Shown here piece by piece: positions 10,060-22,425 of a stretch of DNA of 64,000 nt (positions within the stretch are counted from its first letter, which is position 1; each line of letters begins with the position of its first letter). The position numbers were made by a program, and so were the translations under genes. Origin of the DNA: Corinectria fuckeliana (Eukaryota > Ascomycota > Sordariomycetes > Hypocreales > Nectriaceae); the NCBI GenBank assembly GCA_019137255.1, contig WPDH01000060.1, positions 248,001 to 312,000 of the forward strand, in the 5' to 3' direction. Under the pieces are notes generated by a model. That model ran no database searches. It saw only the letters and a list, made by a program, of their open reading frames with translations, and had not been told where the DNA came from.

Positions 10060-10764
10060 CCGTCATTGTTGGGGAACTGGAGACATTCCTTGTCGGTTTG
10101 AATAAGACGCCAGGAAGGAGAAGGGGTGGTAACCGAAGGAGGGCAGGGCAGAGCAGGGCAGGGACAGGGACAGGACGGCACCTACAGATGAGAGGAATGG
10201 AGTGATGAGAAGTTCAAGTGGGGAGCAGCAACTGTTGCAACCGACCGATGGTGAGATGGAGGTTGGCAGAAGTGGACGTGGACAAGAGAGTGGGAAACCA
10301 AAGATGGAAGAGCGATCGACATGGGACAACCATCAGGTATCAAAAAAAAAAGTGAGGTGAGGATAGGCGAAGGGCGGGAAGATTTCGCATTAAGGGTGTG
10401 GATGGAATATACTGGCACGCCCCAAAGGCACGATCGGATGGATATCTCGATTGCCAAGCAGGGCTGGCCCAAGACTCGGGCTAAACGGTGATGAGAGGAT
10501 AAAGACAAACGGTCGGAAAAAAAAAAGTAGCCGGCCCTAACAAGACGCGGCGACGTTGAGGATCCGAATGGACAGGTGATCGATCTCGGGACTGATCTTA
10601 TGAGGCGACTGAGGAGGGTGAGGCGACTGGGGCAGGAGACCGGACTGGGGCTTTGATGCACGTTTGGATTGAGGATCGAGGTTCTGGACCTGGGGATCCC
10701 GCCCCACTGGTGTGGGTGTGCTGCGCGCACGCGGCAGACGAGGCAGAATAAGATGGATCCTAGT

Positions 10765-10822
10765 TAAAGAAAGAAAGAAAGAAAGAAAGAAAAAGGGGGG
10801 GAGGGGTGGTGGTGGTGGTGGT
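10765..10822 (+). repeat. (AAAG)n, G-run and (GGT)n compound repeat
   Basis: Tandem AAAG units (about 10765-10792) followed by a G-rich run and about six GGT units (to 10822). Confidence 0.9.
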
Positions 10823-13320
10823 GAGGGGTGTATGTCTCGCCAACTAACAATGGAGCACAAGAAAGCATCGCGGAATGCCTGAGAGTGGACGACGGTGCCA
10901 GCTTAGTGGTGATTTCGATTAGATTCCTCCACAAGCACCCGTCGCTTGGCAAAAAGCGAAAGCGAGCTGAGAGCATTTCAGGATCAAGTCTATTGCAGGT
11001 CATCAGTTACCCTGGGGCGTTTGGTGGGCAGGGTAGGGGAGGGCGTCTCTCTAAGGAAGCCCGTCGAGCTGGCAAGGGGGTTCGTAGTCTGGCCGCCGTA
11101 GTGCCAGAGGTGTCCCGTCCCGCTGGCACAGCTTCGGTAGCAGCGTGTGCCTTGTTCGACGCGAGGCGGCGGGTCTAAGTTAGGTTGTTAGTTGTTTGTC
11201 CCGTGTAACGTATAGGAATTGGGCAATGGGCAATGGACGACCTCCATGGCCATGGATGGTTTGTCTGTCTGTCCGGCGACGGTAGCCAGCATTGGTAGCC
11301 TAGCTCTCTGCCCGGGAAGGATACCGGTATACCTAGTACAATGCAAGAAGTAGAGGAGTAGCCCAGGTGGACGATCACCAGACGTCGAATTGGCGGCCCT
11401 TGCTGGCCCCAATCCTGGTGTAACCACGAACCACGTCCGGGGTCCTGGATATGTCAATCCAGGATGGACTGTCTTAGTGGTTGTGGTTGGAGTATTACCC
11501 GAAGCCCAGGGCCGTCTTGCCATCATGGACAACTTTATACTGCTTTTGGCCAGGTCGTACAGACTCAGCGAGGTCGTCATGTATATACCAGGGATGAGCA
11601 GCCACCCAGCTCAATTGAGTTGTGCTAGGTCGGTCGGGTTGGAGGGTCAGCCTGCCAACCTGCGTCGGACTACCCCAGAGAGCGTAGTACTATGTAGTAC
11701 TTGTAGCAGATTGTGGCCGGGGAAGAGGAGAGAATATGCAGAGGTGCGCAGACTAGACGCCCAAGTCGGCTAACAAGGTGAGATCTCGATCCCATCCTAG
11801 GACAGACATGTGCATGAAGTGGTAAGACGGGTGCTCTCGCGCTTTACCTCACCATCAGCAAAGGACGCTGGAGCTTGGGTTTGAAGATGCATCCAAGGGG
11901 CGTGGGTTGAGCTGGGGTTAGACGCCGCACGCCCGAGCGCGGTGGTGTTCTTATTAGTCGCCGGGTAACTATCGAGCCATGAACATTGACGGAAACCGGA
12001 TTTTGGCCTAAGGATGGCACCATGCCCGGGCGGCAGCGGCAGCTTCGTGGATGAGCATATCCCCAATTGCTATAGGTAACAGCACCACCACGCGGTCTTC
12101 GTCTGCCGTGCAACGGCCCCTCTCACGGTCATGCAATCGACCACCGACATGGTGGGAGAGAATCCAAAGATTGGTTTTGTGACTGCTCCATCTCCCTAGC
12201 CTGCTCGCTGGATCTGCCATCTGGATGGCTACGGACGTCGATTGTGCCGGCTCGAGCCTAGGTGGGCATGGCCATTTCCGCCATGGGAATTCGGCAGCGG
12301 TTCTTAGAATCTCGATGCTCGAAGAGGTGGCGTCGCCGGGCATTGGCTGACCGGGCGGCCCTCCGATGAACGCCACGGCGAGTCCCTCTACCCACCGGTT
12401 CGGCCATGCCCGGTGTCTGGGTTTCTGCTGGTGGGTCGGGAACAGTTGGGGCCCGCCGCCCACGGCCAGAGGCCCGAAGCCGCCTACGGTAACGCCTTGT
12501 CTTGAAGCTAGCTTTCTCGATGTTTGCCTGCGACTTTGTGAGTGCCCATATCCATGTGCATATGATAAGCGCGAGTTGTAATCTATAATATTTGGCAAGT
12601 TACGCGCCAGACATGGCCAAAGAAGGGTATCGGCCAGCCAAAGCCAAGTCAGAACAGCAAGAGCCGATCGTGATGGTTCGGATTCGCTTGGGACTACCTT
12701 AACAAGGCCGCTGCTCGAATGGGCAACTAAGCGGAAAAGCCCATACCTCCATAAGGCCGGCGACGCAGGACTCGCAAGCCCGCAGACCGTCAAGCGAAGA
12801 TGGATGTGCTAGACAACAAAGGGCTATGAGTCTAGAACACCAGGACTTGACCAAGGCCTCGAAACCTCGCGATGTAGGTAGGACAAACAGGCGACCTGGA
12901 AAGATGCTAGAGGAGGGCGTGTGATTAAGGGGCCACAGATCTTTCGAGGTACGTATCGATACTCGGAAGCCCGTTCTTTCGTCCCGGCGGACGTTCATTT
13001 GGCACCCAAGCACCTTCCCCTCCCATGGTATTCCCCGGGGTTTACCGCCCCTAGCATTCTCCCGCTTTTGGATTAGAGAAAAAAGTCCTTGCTAGAAATT
13101 TAGCCTGGACCTTCTAGTACATTAATAGCACTGCTACTGCTACTTAGGTAGGCCTACCTACTTAGGATTTCCATTACAGCGGGCGGGCTTTACCGAACCT
13201 CCAGCTGCCCTCCGCTTGCATACCTGGGTACCTGCACAAGAGAGCCTTACAGTGGACTCTCCGGTGGACTATAGCCGGCTCTCCGCTCCAGCTCACATTT
13301 ACATAAATAGATAAGCATGT

Positions 13321-13348
13321 AGGTAGGTAGGTAGGTAGGTAGGTAGGT
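13321..13348 (+). repeat. (AGGT)n microsatellite
   Basis: Seven tandem AGGT units. The same tetranucleotide recurs in intergenic DNA at 59-70, 23047-23070, about 41350-41384 and near 47241-47262. Confidence 0.95.
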
Positions 13349-15240
13349 AAGTAAGTGGTAGTGCTTGAACGGACGGGCGTTGGCCTGATTACCTGGCCAG
13401 ACGGGGGAAATGCTGCTGGCGGTGGTTTACTCGGCTCTTGTTTTGAGCGACCCCGGAGCTGGTTAGGTTAGCACGTTAGTCCCCGTCCCGAAGTTTTAGT
13501 CACCCGATACACATGGCATGGCGGTCGTGGCCTGAGCGTCGGAGCGGCCAAGCACACGATTTGCTAGTCCGGGCTGCGAACCATTCGCCGCCGACACTTG
13601 GTTTTACGGCGAAGCCACCCACGAGGGCGGGTGTCATACAGAAAGCAAAAAGGCGTGTTCCAGACCTTCAGGACCGTGGAGGCTGGGCGCTAACAGGAAC
13701 AGCAGGGGTGTCAGGGCGTGTGACCTTAGCCCTATATCAATACCGGGACGCAGATGCCCGATTCATGATTCGCGAAACGCCGTTTTAAGTCATAAATTTG
13801 GACACTGCCTGACTAGGGGAACGGGGCAGGATGATGGGATCGAGAAGTACGCGAAGCGGGTTGGGGGGGGATGGTGTTCAAGACAGCGATGCACAATACC
13901 ATGGTGGTGTCTCTCTCTCTGTGTCCGGTCTCCATTATGGGGACGGGCGCCTCCGAGTGCAGAGTTGACAGGTCCTCGAGGCCTCATTGTCTGGGGGAAG
14001 TGCCGATGGCAGCTACGAAGTAGAAGCTATCGCGAAGCGTAAACCGATGCCTAAGTTATACCACTGAAGATGAGACGAGACTCGAATGATGTTTCGAGGC
14101 CAGTTCTCGATATCGATCCGGAGGACGTGCTCCATTATTGAGTGCTGCGTTTGTCTGTCGCAGAGCAACTGAGAGCAACGGCAACGCAGCGGCATCGACG
14201 GGGAAATCATGGCGAATCATGAGCATCCTCGTCGTTGGCTCGTTGGCTCCGCATCGTTCGAGGTTGATGCATCTCAAACACGCGCAGGCGGCAGGTTGCA
14301 TCGTCGCGGTCTAGGCCATGTAAGAATACCAATGTGGCTTGCGCCCAGACTGATCGATGCTGCTCCTTCCTTCCTCCTCCGACAGGTCCCCAAGCTCCGA
14401 CCTCCAGGCGCCCCTCAGCCATGTCGAAAAAAATCAAAGTTGGCAGGCAACTCGCGACTCGATAACAGCCTCAAGTTCAGCCCAGCCGCCGAGCATAGAG
14501 ACATGCATGCACTAGCATTAGCAGGGAACTTGGGAAAAGGGCGAGGAGGCCTTAAAAAAAACGTCTCGGCTAGTAAAACCTCGTTTGCGGATAGTCTATC
14601 TCTCTACATGTAGGTCCGGAATTAGATGCTCTGGAGACTGGAATGTCCAGTTCAGGATGCCTGCCCCATTCGCCCCCATCTCCATTCTCTCCATGTTCAG
14701 TTTGCTTGGTAGCCCACATAGATATCTAGCGGCGATCTAGACCCAATCTCCCATGCTCACGGGCACGGCTTTTGCCTACTTTCCCATCCGACGTGCGCCC
14801 TGATGCTGCTGGCTGGCTGCGGTTGCACACACGCCTCACCAACGATGTATGTACATTGACGGCATGGGGAGTAAATACCCCCCCAAAAAAACATGGAGGA
14901 TAAAAAACGATGCCAGGGCTGAGCAGACCTGGAGAGAGAGGTTCGCTCGGGCACACGGAAGGCGAACTGCACGACACATTTTCACAGCATGCTGAATATC
15001 GAGGTTGGACTCTCGGGTCTCGGGTCTCGGGTCTCGGTCTCGCTCCTCGATCCTCGATTACGGATTCGTTACAGGACATCGAAACGGAGCTCCATAATGC
15101 CTTCAGACGGGATCCATCCCCAATTGCCCTCATCGAAGCCCCTCATCGAAGCCTAGACCACGCCCACGGGCCACGATCTAGTTAAAACTCCCTGTGTACA
15201 TACCTAATTCGAGGACCCACCACGATCTAGAAGGCTCTAT

Positions 15241-15251
15241 GTACGAAGTAC
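15241..15251. promoter_or_regulatory. GTACGAAGTAC motif
   Basis: Exact copy of the recurrent 11-bp near-palindrome, about 400 bases upstream of the small coiled-coil gene. Function unknown. Confidence 0.35.
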
Positions 15252-15546
15252 ATCCTCATATCATGCGAAATATCAATCCGAAAGACTTCGGGACACTAGA
15301 TTCCTCACCCTTGCCCTTGGGCGCCGTCTGTGCTTGCGCTCTCCAGCTCCCTTCATCCAATACTCGGTCACCGGACGGGCCTTCCATGCCTCTTGCCCAT
15401 CTGATTCGGAACACCGCCTCCGGACCTCCGTTGCCCGACCTCCGTCGATCCTCATCAGGCATTTGAGTCAGTCAGTCAGTCAGGCATCCAACCATCCAAC
15501 CATCATCCACCCCCTTCACCACCTCACCCGACGACCGCACCGCACC

Positions 15547-15583
15547 GCATCGCATCGCATCGCATCGCATCGCTTCGCATCGC
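15547..15583 (+). repeat. (CGCAT)n microsatellite
   Basis: About seven CGCAT units, one of them CGCTT, in the presumed 5' leader of the coiled-coil gene, 75 bases before its ATG. Confidence 0.9.
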
Positions 15584-15657
15584 TCCCTGTCCCCCGCCAA
15601 ACGCCCAACATCGAATCTGACCATTCCTACATAAGTCACACAGTCACAGTCACAACC

Positions 15658-17023
15658 ATGGCCCCTACCGACGCCAACCAGTCTGGCGCCAACGCTCAGG
15701 CCCCAGCAGGTGCTGCTTCATCCTCGGATGCCGATTTGGCTCAGGTAAACAGGTTCCTTAAGCTCTATCATATGCCTCCCCAGTTGCCCATAGCTTCCCT
15801 TCACCTTACCCATGCCTCCATCTCAGATTCCCTAGCATCCATCCTGGCTGGGGTCGCACCCATAAAGCAAGCGGGCAGACGCCTCACATCTCATCCCGCC
15901 TTTCGTCTTCCGTCCCCAGTCTTTCCCGTTTCCCATTTTTCCCATGCCGCATTCCGTCCCGTTTAATGTCTCACCATCATCCCATCCCATCCCATCCCAT
16001 GCCAAATCTAGCCCCTATTCGTACGCTACACCACCCGGCCCCAGGCCCCCAGTCCACCTCGTGGTCGAGACCCCCGACTGGCTCTCACGAGCAATCCCGG
16101 GTGGATGTGCATTCGTGCGTTCTGCATTCTCCATTCCCCATTCTCCATGCTCCATTCTGCCCGCAGTGCTTCTTTCACGCCCGCGTGCGCCACCGCTTGA
16201 CTGACGGGTTCATTGTTCTAGACCTACCGAGACCTGACCAGGTACATACATGCCCCGTAGTCTCAGTGCTTACAACACCTGCTGCTTGTTGTTTCTTCAT
16301 CTCATGTTCCAGGGCCGGATATCGCCCCGTTTTGACGCATGCGATTCACTGCACTACCCCCCCCCCCCCGGAGAAGCGCCCAGACTAAGAAGCCACATGC
16401 CCGCCCGGCGTCGCCGAAACATGCTACCCGCCAGCATGTTTTAGCCGTTCGTGTCTCTACTATGTGATGGTCTCTGTCGGTCTCTGAGGGCCCAGATTCT
16501 CGGGAATCCGCCCTGCATCAACACCCCCCGAGAGCTGTCTCGGCATGTGGATGCCACTTCTCAAGCGAGATCTGAATACGTCCATCCCATATCACAGAGC
16601 ATGGCAATCAGCTGAGTAGCTAGACCCAACAACATTTGATTTCCGGCCTGCCCAATTCTCCAATTCTCCAATTCTCCCCTTTGAACCCACCCACCACCCC
16701 TGGCCGCCCGCCCGCCCGCCCTTGTGCAGTCAATCCCCGGACCATCCATCCATCTATTCCTTCGCTCTGCTCTGTTCTCGACCTCTAGCAAGCCAAATGG
16801 CGGTGGACTTCCTTCACTGACACGCCCCCTTCGCTCCTATCCCAGGGGTGAGCAGACTGCCGCCGCTCTTGAGGCGAACCTCTCCAACCTCGAGACGAAA
16901 CTCGACGCCATCCTCGCTGCCCTCGAGGCCAAGGAAGCTCAGCAACCAACCAACAGTGCTGGCAGCACGCCGGCTGACGACGACACCGTGAAAGATGGCG
17001 CTGACAAGGCGGGGGCTAAATAG
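15658..17023 (+). CDS. small acidic coiled-coil protein with a 20-nt microexon
   Basis: Three exons: 15658-15744, 16222-16241 (20 nt) and 16846-17023 (94 residues). The N-terminus is Ala/Ser-rich, followed by about 40 residues of heptad-like helix (YRDLTRGEQTAAALEANLSN...LETKLDAILAALEAKE) and an Asp/Thr/Lys-rich tail. The microexon uses a clear acceptor (TTGTTCTAG) and donor (GTACAT) and gives DLAQ-TYRDLTR-GEQT, with phases 0 and 2 matching both neighbours. Skipping it with the GTAAAC donor would shift the frame; a weaker donor seven bases downstream (GTTCCT) could give a two-exon variant. Introns of 477 and 604 nt are unusually long here. I do not recognise the family; a small structural or complex subunit is plausible. 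It is convergent with nik-1. Confidence 0.68.
16222..16241 (+). other. 20-nt microexon
   Basis: Encodes TYRDLT and the first two bases of an Arg codon. Flanked by CTAG acceptor and GTAC donor dinucleotide contexts inside a 1.1 kb noncoding stretch. Confidence 0.62.
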
Positions 17024-18218
17024 TCCGTGGGAGAGAGACGTGGGTTGTGGGTTGTTGCGATGAACCAATCGAGTTCGTCCTTGCTTCATAAATTGCCAAT
17101 TGCTGCTGCTGCTGTTGCAAGCCAAGGTGCCTATCTCAAATAGACTCATACACAATATTCTTAAGGCCTCTCCCGAGTTTCGGTGTAGACCGGTAGACCT
17201 TGCAACCCGGCTTCCAGTCACAGCATCACGATAGTAGCAATGAAAAGGAACACAGAAGAGTTGTTCACGAGAAAGCAGAGGAATAATCGCCCTTCCCCAA
17301 TGGCATCCCACATTCGCTAGAAATGGTCCCTGATATTCTCCCAGGAGCCAGCTTATCCCGTCCATCCTGCCCCAAATAGATATAAGTCGAGCCGTTAGCT
17401 CGTCCCAGCACTGGTACTTCTCCGAAACAAACTCATTCTCCTTCCCCTTCCTATCCCTAAAACCCATATGCCCTTGTTCCCACCATCCACACCGGGAAAA
17501 TGATAAATCGACAACTAAGAACGACGATGAACTTCCGAATGTTCACGGTCCCAGTTCTATCCCCACCAGCTCGGTTGCTTTAAAGCCTGCATAGGCGATC
17601 GACATAAATCCGCTCGACATCGAGGGGCGTGAGGGTGTTTGATGAGTGGCAAAGCAACAAGAGAACAATGCGTGACAAGACTCGTTCCCAAAACATCCTG
17701 TAAAAGTAAGGTAAATACAGTGGAGAAAAAATTGTACCTGAATAGCAAGCCATCAGCAGCACGCACTCGGCCATCTACCCAATGTCCTTTCTGCCCTTCA
17801 CAGAGCCGAAATCCCTCGCCGAGGGTACAGTAGGCATCAGAAGCTGAGGTCGAAACGCAGGCGGGTTGTGCCTGATTTATTAAGGGGTCCGAGCGATAGG
17901 TTTGGCAGGCATCAGACCACCAGTTTCGATCATAAGTCCTGCGAGGCCATCCTGAAGTTGAACGGTATCGACTGAGTAATGTATGAGGAAGTGAGAAGCC
18001 GAATCGCTTCGTCTTTGGCCCCAACAAGGCGCTGCCTCGCGTAGAATCTGACAAGTCAAGGCTGCATTCAAGCATGCCCATAGCGTGTATATTCCCCGAC
18101 ATGCAGTCCGGAAGAAAACTCTCGAAATCGAGACATACAAGCGTGGGAAGCACTGAGGGTGCTTGGATCACCTATGAACTTGCTGATCTCATGAGAATCT
18201 GAAGGCGCGAACATTCGG
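17024..18218. other. intergenic region between two convergent genes
   Basis: 1.2 kb holding the 3' UTRs of the coiled-coil gene and nik-1. A 204-codon open frame on the minus strand (17557-18171) lacks protein-like composition, and I do not support it. Confidence 0.5.
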
Positions 18219-21200
18219 TTAGTTGGTTAAGCTTCGCAGATCAGAGAAATCGAGACGTGCTCTTGCCAAGGCTTCCTCCTGTTCCGGCGACACAAGCGCA
18301 GGACTCTCCTTGTTGCCCTTGTTGATGGGCTCTCGGCTGGTAAAGGCCCGGCTCTCGAGCGTCGGTCGCAGTAGCCCCTGGGCGCCTTCCTTATGTTTAG
18401 ATGACTTCGCTTCGGCGTGCATCGCCAGCTCGCGTTCGCGGTTCTTCTCGAGCAGAGGACCCCCGAGAGTGGCGCATTTCAGAATTGTCTGGATCAGGTG
18501 GTTCTGTTGTAAGGGCTTGGAAAGATACTCATCCATCTGTGCTTGAATGCACTTCTCACGGTCGCCCATCATTGCGTGGGCTGTAAGAGCGATAATGGGC
18601 GTTCTGTGAGTTCCCATGCCTCGCTCGTATTCTCGGATCTTGCCCGTCGCCTCGAATCCTCCCTAGAACAATGTTAGCCTTCTCTTTTGAGTCACATGTG
18701 ATAAATACTCACCATGATTGGCATCTGAACATCCATTAGGATAACATCAAACTTCTTCTCCTTGATGGCCTCCACGGCTTCCCAGCCGTTGCCAACTACC
18801 GTAACGACGTGGTGGTACTTCTCGAGAATCTTGACTGCCAGACGTTGGTTGACGGTGTTGTCTTCGGCGAGCAGGATTTCGAATGACTTGGTGTTGTCCG
18901 CAAGAGACGGTGTGGCCCTGTTCTCGAGGGCAGGGATCATTCCGTTGCCCAGATCAATGAGCTTGCATGGCGTAGTCATATAGGACGTGATGCCCAGATC
19001 CAGGCACGACTTCAAGCTAACGTGAACAACAGGCGCCAAAAGAACGATAGGAAGGTACTTGAAGTCATCCACGGCTCTCAGCCTCCTGGCAGTATCGATG
19101 GAGTCGACGATAATGGCATCATAAGGTAGGGCGCCACCTGCCTGCAAGCGCGTGAGGGCAGTGCTCTTCTCTGAGTCGACCACCACTGGAAGAAGGCCAA
19201 TCTTTTCAAGCATGCCACGGATAGCAGAACCAGAGCTCGACTGGGCTTTGTCGACGAAGAGAACCTGGTGGCCAGAGTAAGGTCGGATTTGCTGCTCGAT
19301 CATCTCGGAATCGTCAGGGGCCAGCCTGACTCGGCACGTAAAGTGAAACTCGCTGCCTTTTCCTTGCTCGCTATTGACCCACAGGTCACCGCCCATCAAG
19401 TTAACAAGTCGCTTGGAGATGGACAGACCCAGACCAGTTCCGCCAAACTTGCGAGTCATGGAGCCATCGGCTTGCTGGAAGGTGTCGAAAATCAGATCCA
19501 GCTTGTCCTTTGCGATGCCAATGCCCGTATCCTCAACGACGAACTCGACGGCATATTCGCCGGGACCGACGTCACTCTGGTTCGGACGCTCCTTGATAGT
19601 TAGACTAACCTCGCCGTGCTCAGTAAACTTGATGGCGTTGCCCACGAGGTTGAGAATGATCTGCCTGAGACGGAAGGAATCGCCGATGACATAGTCAGGC
19701 ACAGAGCTATCAACCTTGTAGGTGAGGTCCAAGAACTTCTCGTTGGCCTTGACAGCTAGCGTCTTCAGAGCATTGAAAACAGTTCCACGTAGAGTATACG
19801 GGATCTCTTCAATCACCATTCTCCTAGCTTCGATCTTTGACAAATCCAAGATGTCGTCAATGATCGTTAAGAGGCTGTTGGCGAGATTGTTGACAATGTT
19901 CAGCATCTCCCGTTGATATTGGGTCAAGTCTGTGTCGAGGGTAAGTTGGGTCATGCCAATAATGCCGTTCATAGGAGTACGGATTTCATGAGACATGTTG
20001 GCGAGAAACTCCGATTTAGTTTTGTTGGCCAACTCGGCAGCCTCTCTGGCCTGGGTATTTCTCTGGATAGAATCTCTTAGGTTAGAAATCATCTGGTTGA
20101 TCTTGCGTTTGAGCTCGTCCATTTCGCCGGAGGCTTCGACATCGACAAGTTTAGTGAAGTCGCCGTCGGTTGCTAGGTTCGTTATGTCTGAAAAGGCACG
20201 CACTTGCGTCGTCTGCATAACATTAGCTTTGTTCTCATCGCCCATCCTCTGTGCTCCCGGATCATGGCTTACCAAGTTGCTAGCCATGGTGTTGACATCA
20301 GTCGTGATCTCCTTCCACCGTCCGTCGAGTCCGGCCACATCTGCTTGAGCACCCATCTTGCCATCAACGCCCACGTCCTTGGCTACCCGTTGCACTTCGT
20401 AACAGAAGCTAGATAGACGGTCGACCATGTTGTTTATGGTTTCTTTGAGGACTTGAATCTCCCCGTTCGCCTCAACGTCAATTTTCTGGCTCATGTCGCC
20501 ATTTGCAATGGCTTGTGTTACGGCCGAGATACTTCTGACCTGAAGACGAGTTAGTCAATCGTTTAGCAAGAATACCAAGGGAGCAGCCAGGCCCTTTGCT
20601 GACTAAAGCTGAGCCTTACCTGGACTGTGAGGTTCGACGCCATGGTGTTCACGTTCTCGGTTAGATCTTTCCATTTACCCTCGACATTGGCAACTTGGGC
20701 CTGTCCACCAAGAGTTCCATCTGTACCGACTTCACGAGCGACCTTGCTCACTTCCACGGCAAAGGTTCCTAGTCGGTCTACCATCGTGTTGATGGTGTTC
20801 TTGAGCTCCAAAATCTCGCCCTGAACCTCAACGCCTATCTTCTTGGACAGATCACCCTTGGCTACCGCCGTGGTGACCTTGGCAATTTCTCGCACTTGGG
20901 TGGTTAGGTTCATGGCCATGCCGTTGACGTTCTCTGTGAGGTCCCTCCAGGTGCCTTCGACGTCGTGGACGGTAGCCTGGCCACCCAAGCGGCCTTCGGT
21001 CCCGACCTCTCTGGCAATCTTGGTGACTTCGCGCGCAAATTGCTGCAGTTGATCTACCATGGAGTTAATGGTAGACTTGAGCTCGAAGATCTCTCCACGG
21101 CAGTCGGCCTGAACCTTCTGGGTCAAGTCTCCCTTGGCGACAGCTGTCGTGACTTTGATAATGTCGCGCACTTGGGTCGTCAAGTTGTTGGCCATGGCGT

Positions 21201-22425
21201 TGACGTTGACGGTTAGATCGTTCCACATGCCCTGAACTCCTCCAACATCGGCCTGTCCACCCAATATGCCTTCGGTCCCGACATCTCTTGCAACACGCGT
21301 GACTTCTGAGGCGAAAGTTCGTAACTGGTCAACCATGGTGTTTATGGTCTGCTGCAGCTGCAGGATTTCACCCCGTGCAGGTCTCTCGATCTTCTTGGTC
21401 AGATCTCCGTGGGCGACGGCAGTTGTCACCGATGCGATTTCTCGTACTGCGTAAAGTCCTGTGTTAGCTACATGGCAAGGATTTCGGCGAGTGCTAGGAA
21501 TGTTGCTCACCTTGATCCGTCAGGTTCTGTGCCATGACGTTGACTGCGAGAGTTCGTTAGATGGATTGAACAGTGTAACAGGTCGAGTCCCAGGGAAATA
21601 AATACCATTGTCTGTCAACTCCTTCCATGTTCCATCAACTCCACCGATCCTGGCCTGACCGCCCAACAAGCCTTCGGTACCGACCTCGCGGGCTACACGG
21701 GAGACCTCGCTCGCAAAGGTTTGCAGTTGGTCCATCATGGCATTGATGGTTCGCTTGAAGGTTGTAATTTCTGGGTCCATTTCAACAGTGTTCATGCGGA
21801 CCTTCATGGTCAAGTCACCACGCGCGACAGCCGTAACGATCTCGCCGATTTCGCGGAGGGCTTTTTGGAAGGCTTCGTTTGCCTTTTGGTGCTTCCAGAG
21901 CTCGCGTTCAAGTGTCGCGATGCGTTCCTGCTCCATCACCTCGAGGGCACGTTCCTGGAGCTGCTTTTGTTCAATAAGCTGAGCATTCACGCCAGCGAGC
22001 TCTTCGCGCTGGCTGTCCAGGAGCTTAGACTGGTCATCGACATGCTCACGAAGTCCTTCGAGGGCTTCCTTGGTCAGCTGGTAAGATGGCAGATGCGGAG
22101 TGTGCAAGCTACCTTGGGCGGCGAAGACTTTCGGTTTTGGGCGAGGGGGTAGAGACAGACTATCTTCACCAAACAGCGAGTCTATCGTCTCGCTAGGGGT
22201 CTCGGGGAAGTTAGTGGTGGAGGCGGAAGCCTGGCCCTCGAGCTTGCCAACCCGGAGGGCGAGTTTTTGAAGTTCAATCTCGAGGTTTCGCTTGGCGGGC
22301 GTCTCGCGGCCGGGAAGCTTGACAGTGGATGCGACGCCAACGGGAATCGAGTTGGGCGAGCGCGAGTCTGGAGCAATCGAGGCTACAATCTCGGCGGCAG
22401 CGGCCAGAGCCGCATCGTCAACCAT
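18219..22425 (-). CDS. nik-1: group III hybrid histidine kinase (osmosensing, HAMP-repeat)
   Basis: Five exons: 21606-22425, 21511-21543 (33 nt), 20620-21446, 18713-20539 and 18219-18662 (1316 residues). The N-terminal about 190 residues end in a coiled coil. Then come about six HAMP repeats (each with TAVA.GDLT... and ...VGTEG.LGGQA blocks) to about residue 710. The kinase core has H744 in FLANMSHEIRTPMNG, an N box (NLVGNAIKFT), and G boxes DTGIGIA and GGTGLGLSIS. A degenerate receiver follows, then the active receiver with D1163 in VILMDVQMP and Lys in YLSKPL. The protein is cytosolic with no membrane segment. It feeds the HPT-SSK1/SKN7 phosphorelay and the HOG MAP-kinase pathway, and is the known target pathway for phenylpyrrole and dicarboximide fungicides. 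Length fits orthologues (about 1300). All catalytic motifs are intact. Confidence 0.96.

Larger units (their letters stand above)
9427..15657. other. long gene-free intergenic region
   Basis: 6.2 kb between the divergent SAM-HMG gene and the small coiled-coil gene. Open frames are present (for example 12008-12793 minus) but have low-complexity or non-protein-like composition, and I support none. It contains several microsatellites and one exact GTACGAAGTAC copy. Long upstream regions are common for fungal developmental regulators; transcribed leaders or noncoding RNAs are possible but not visible. Confidence 0.5.

Noticed and set aside
12008..12793. 261-codon open frame on the minus strand
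   Set aside because: No recognisable motif, many Arg/Pro/Trp/His and no protein-like hydrophobic pattern; it looks like a chance frame in GC-balanced intergenic DNA.
13321..13348. telomere-like or CRISPR-like tandem repeat
   Set aside because: Simple (AGGT)n microsatellite without spacers; it does not match the usual fungal TTAGGG telomere unit.
17557..18171. 204-codon open frame on the minus strand downstream of nik-1
   Set aside because: Composition is not protein-like and it lies in the expected nik-1 3' UTR.
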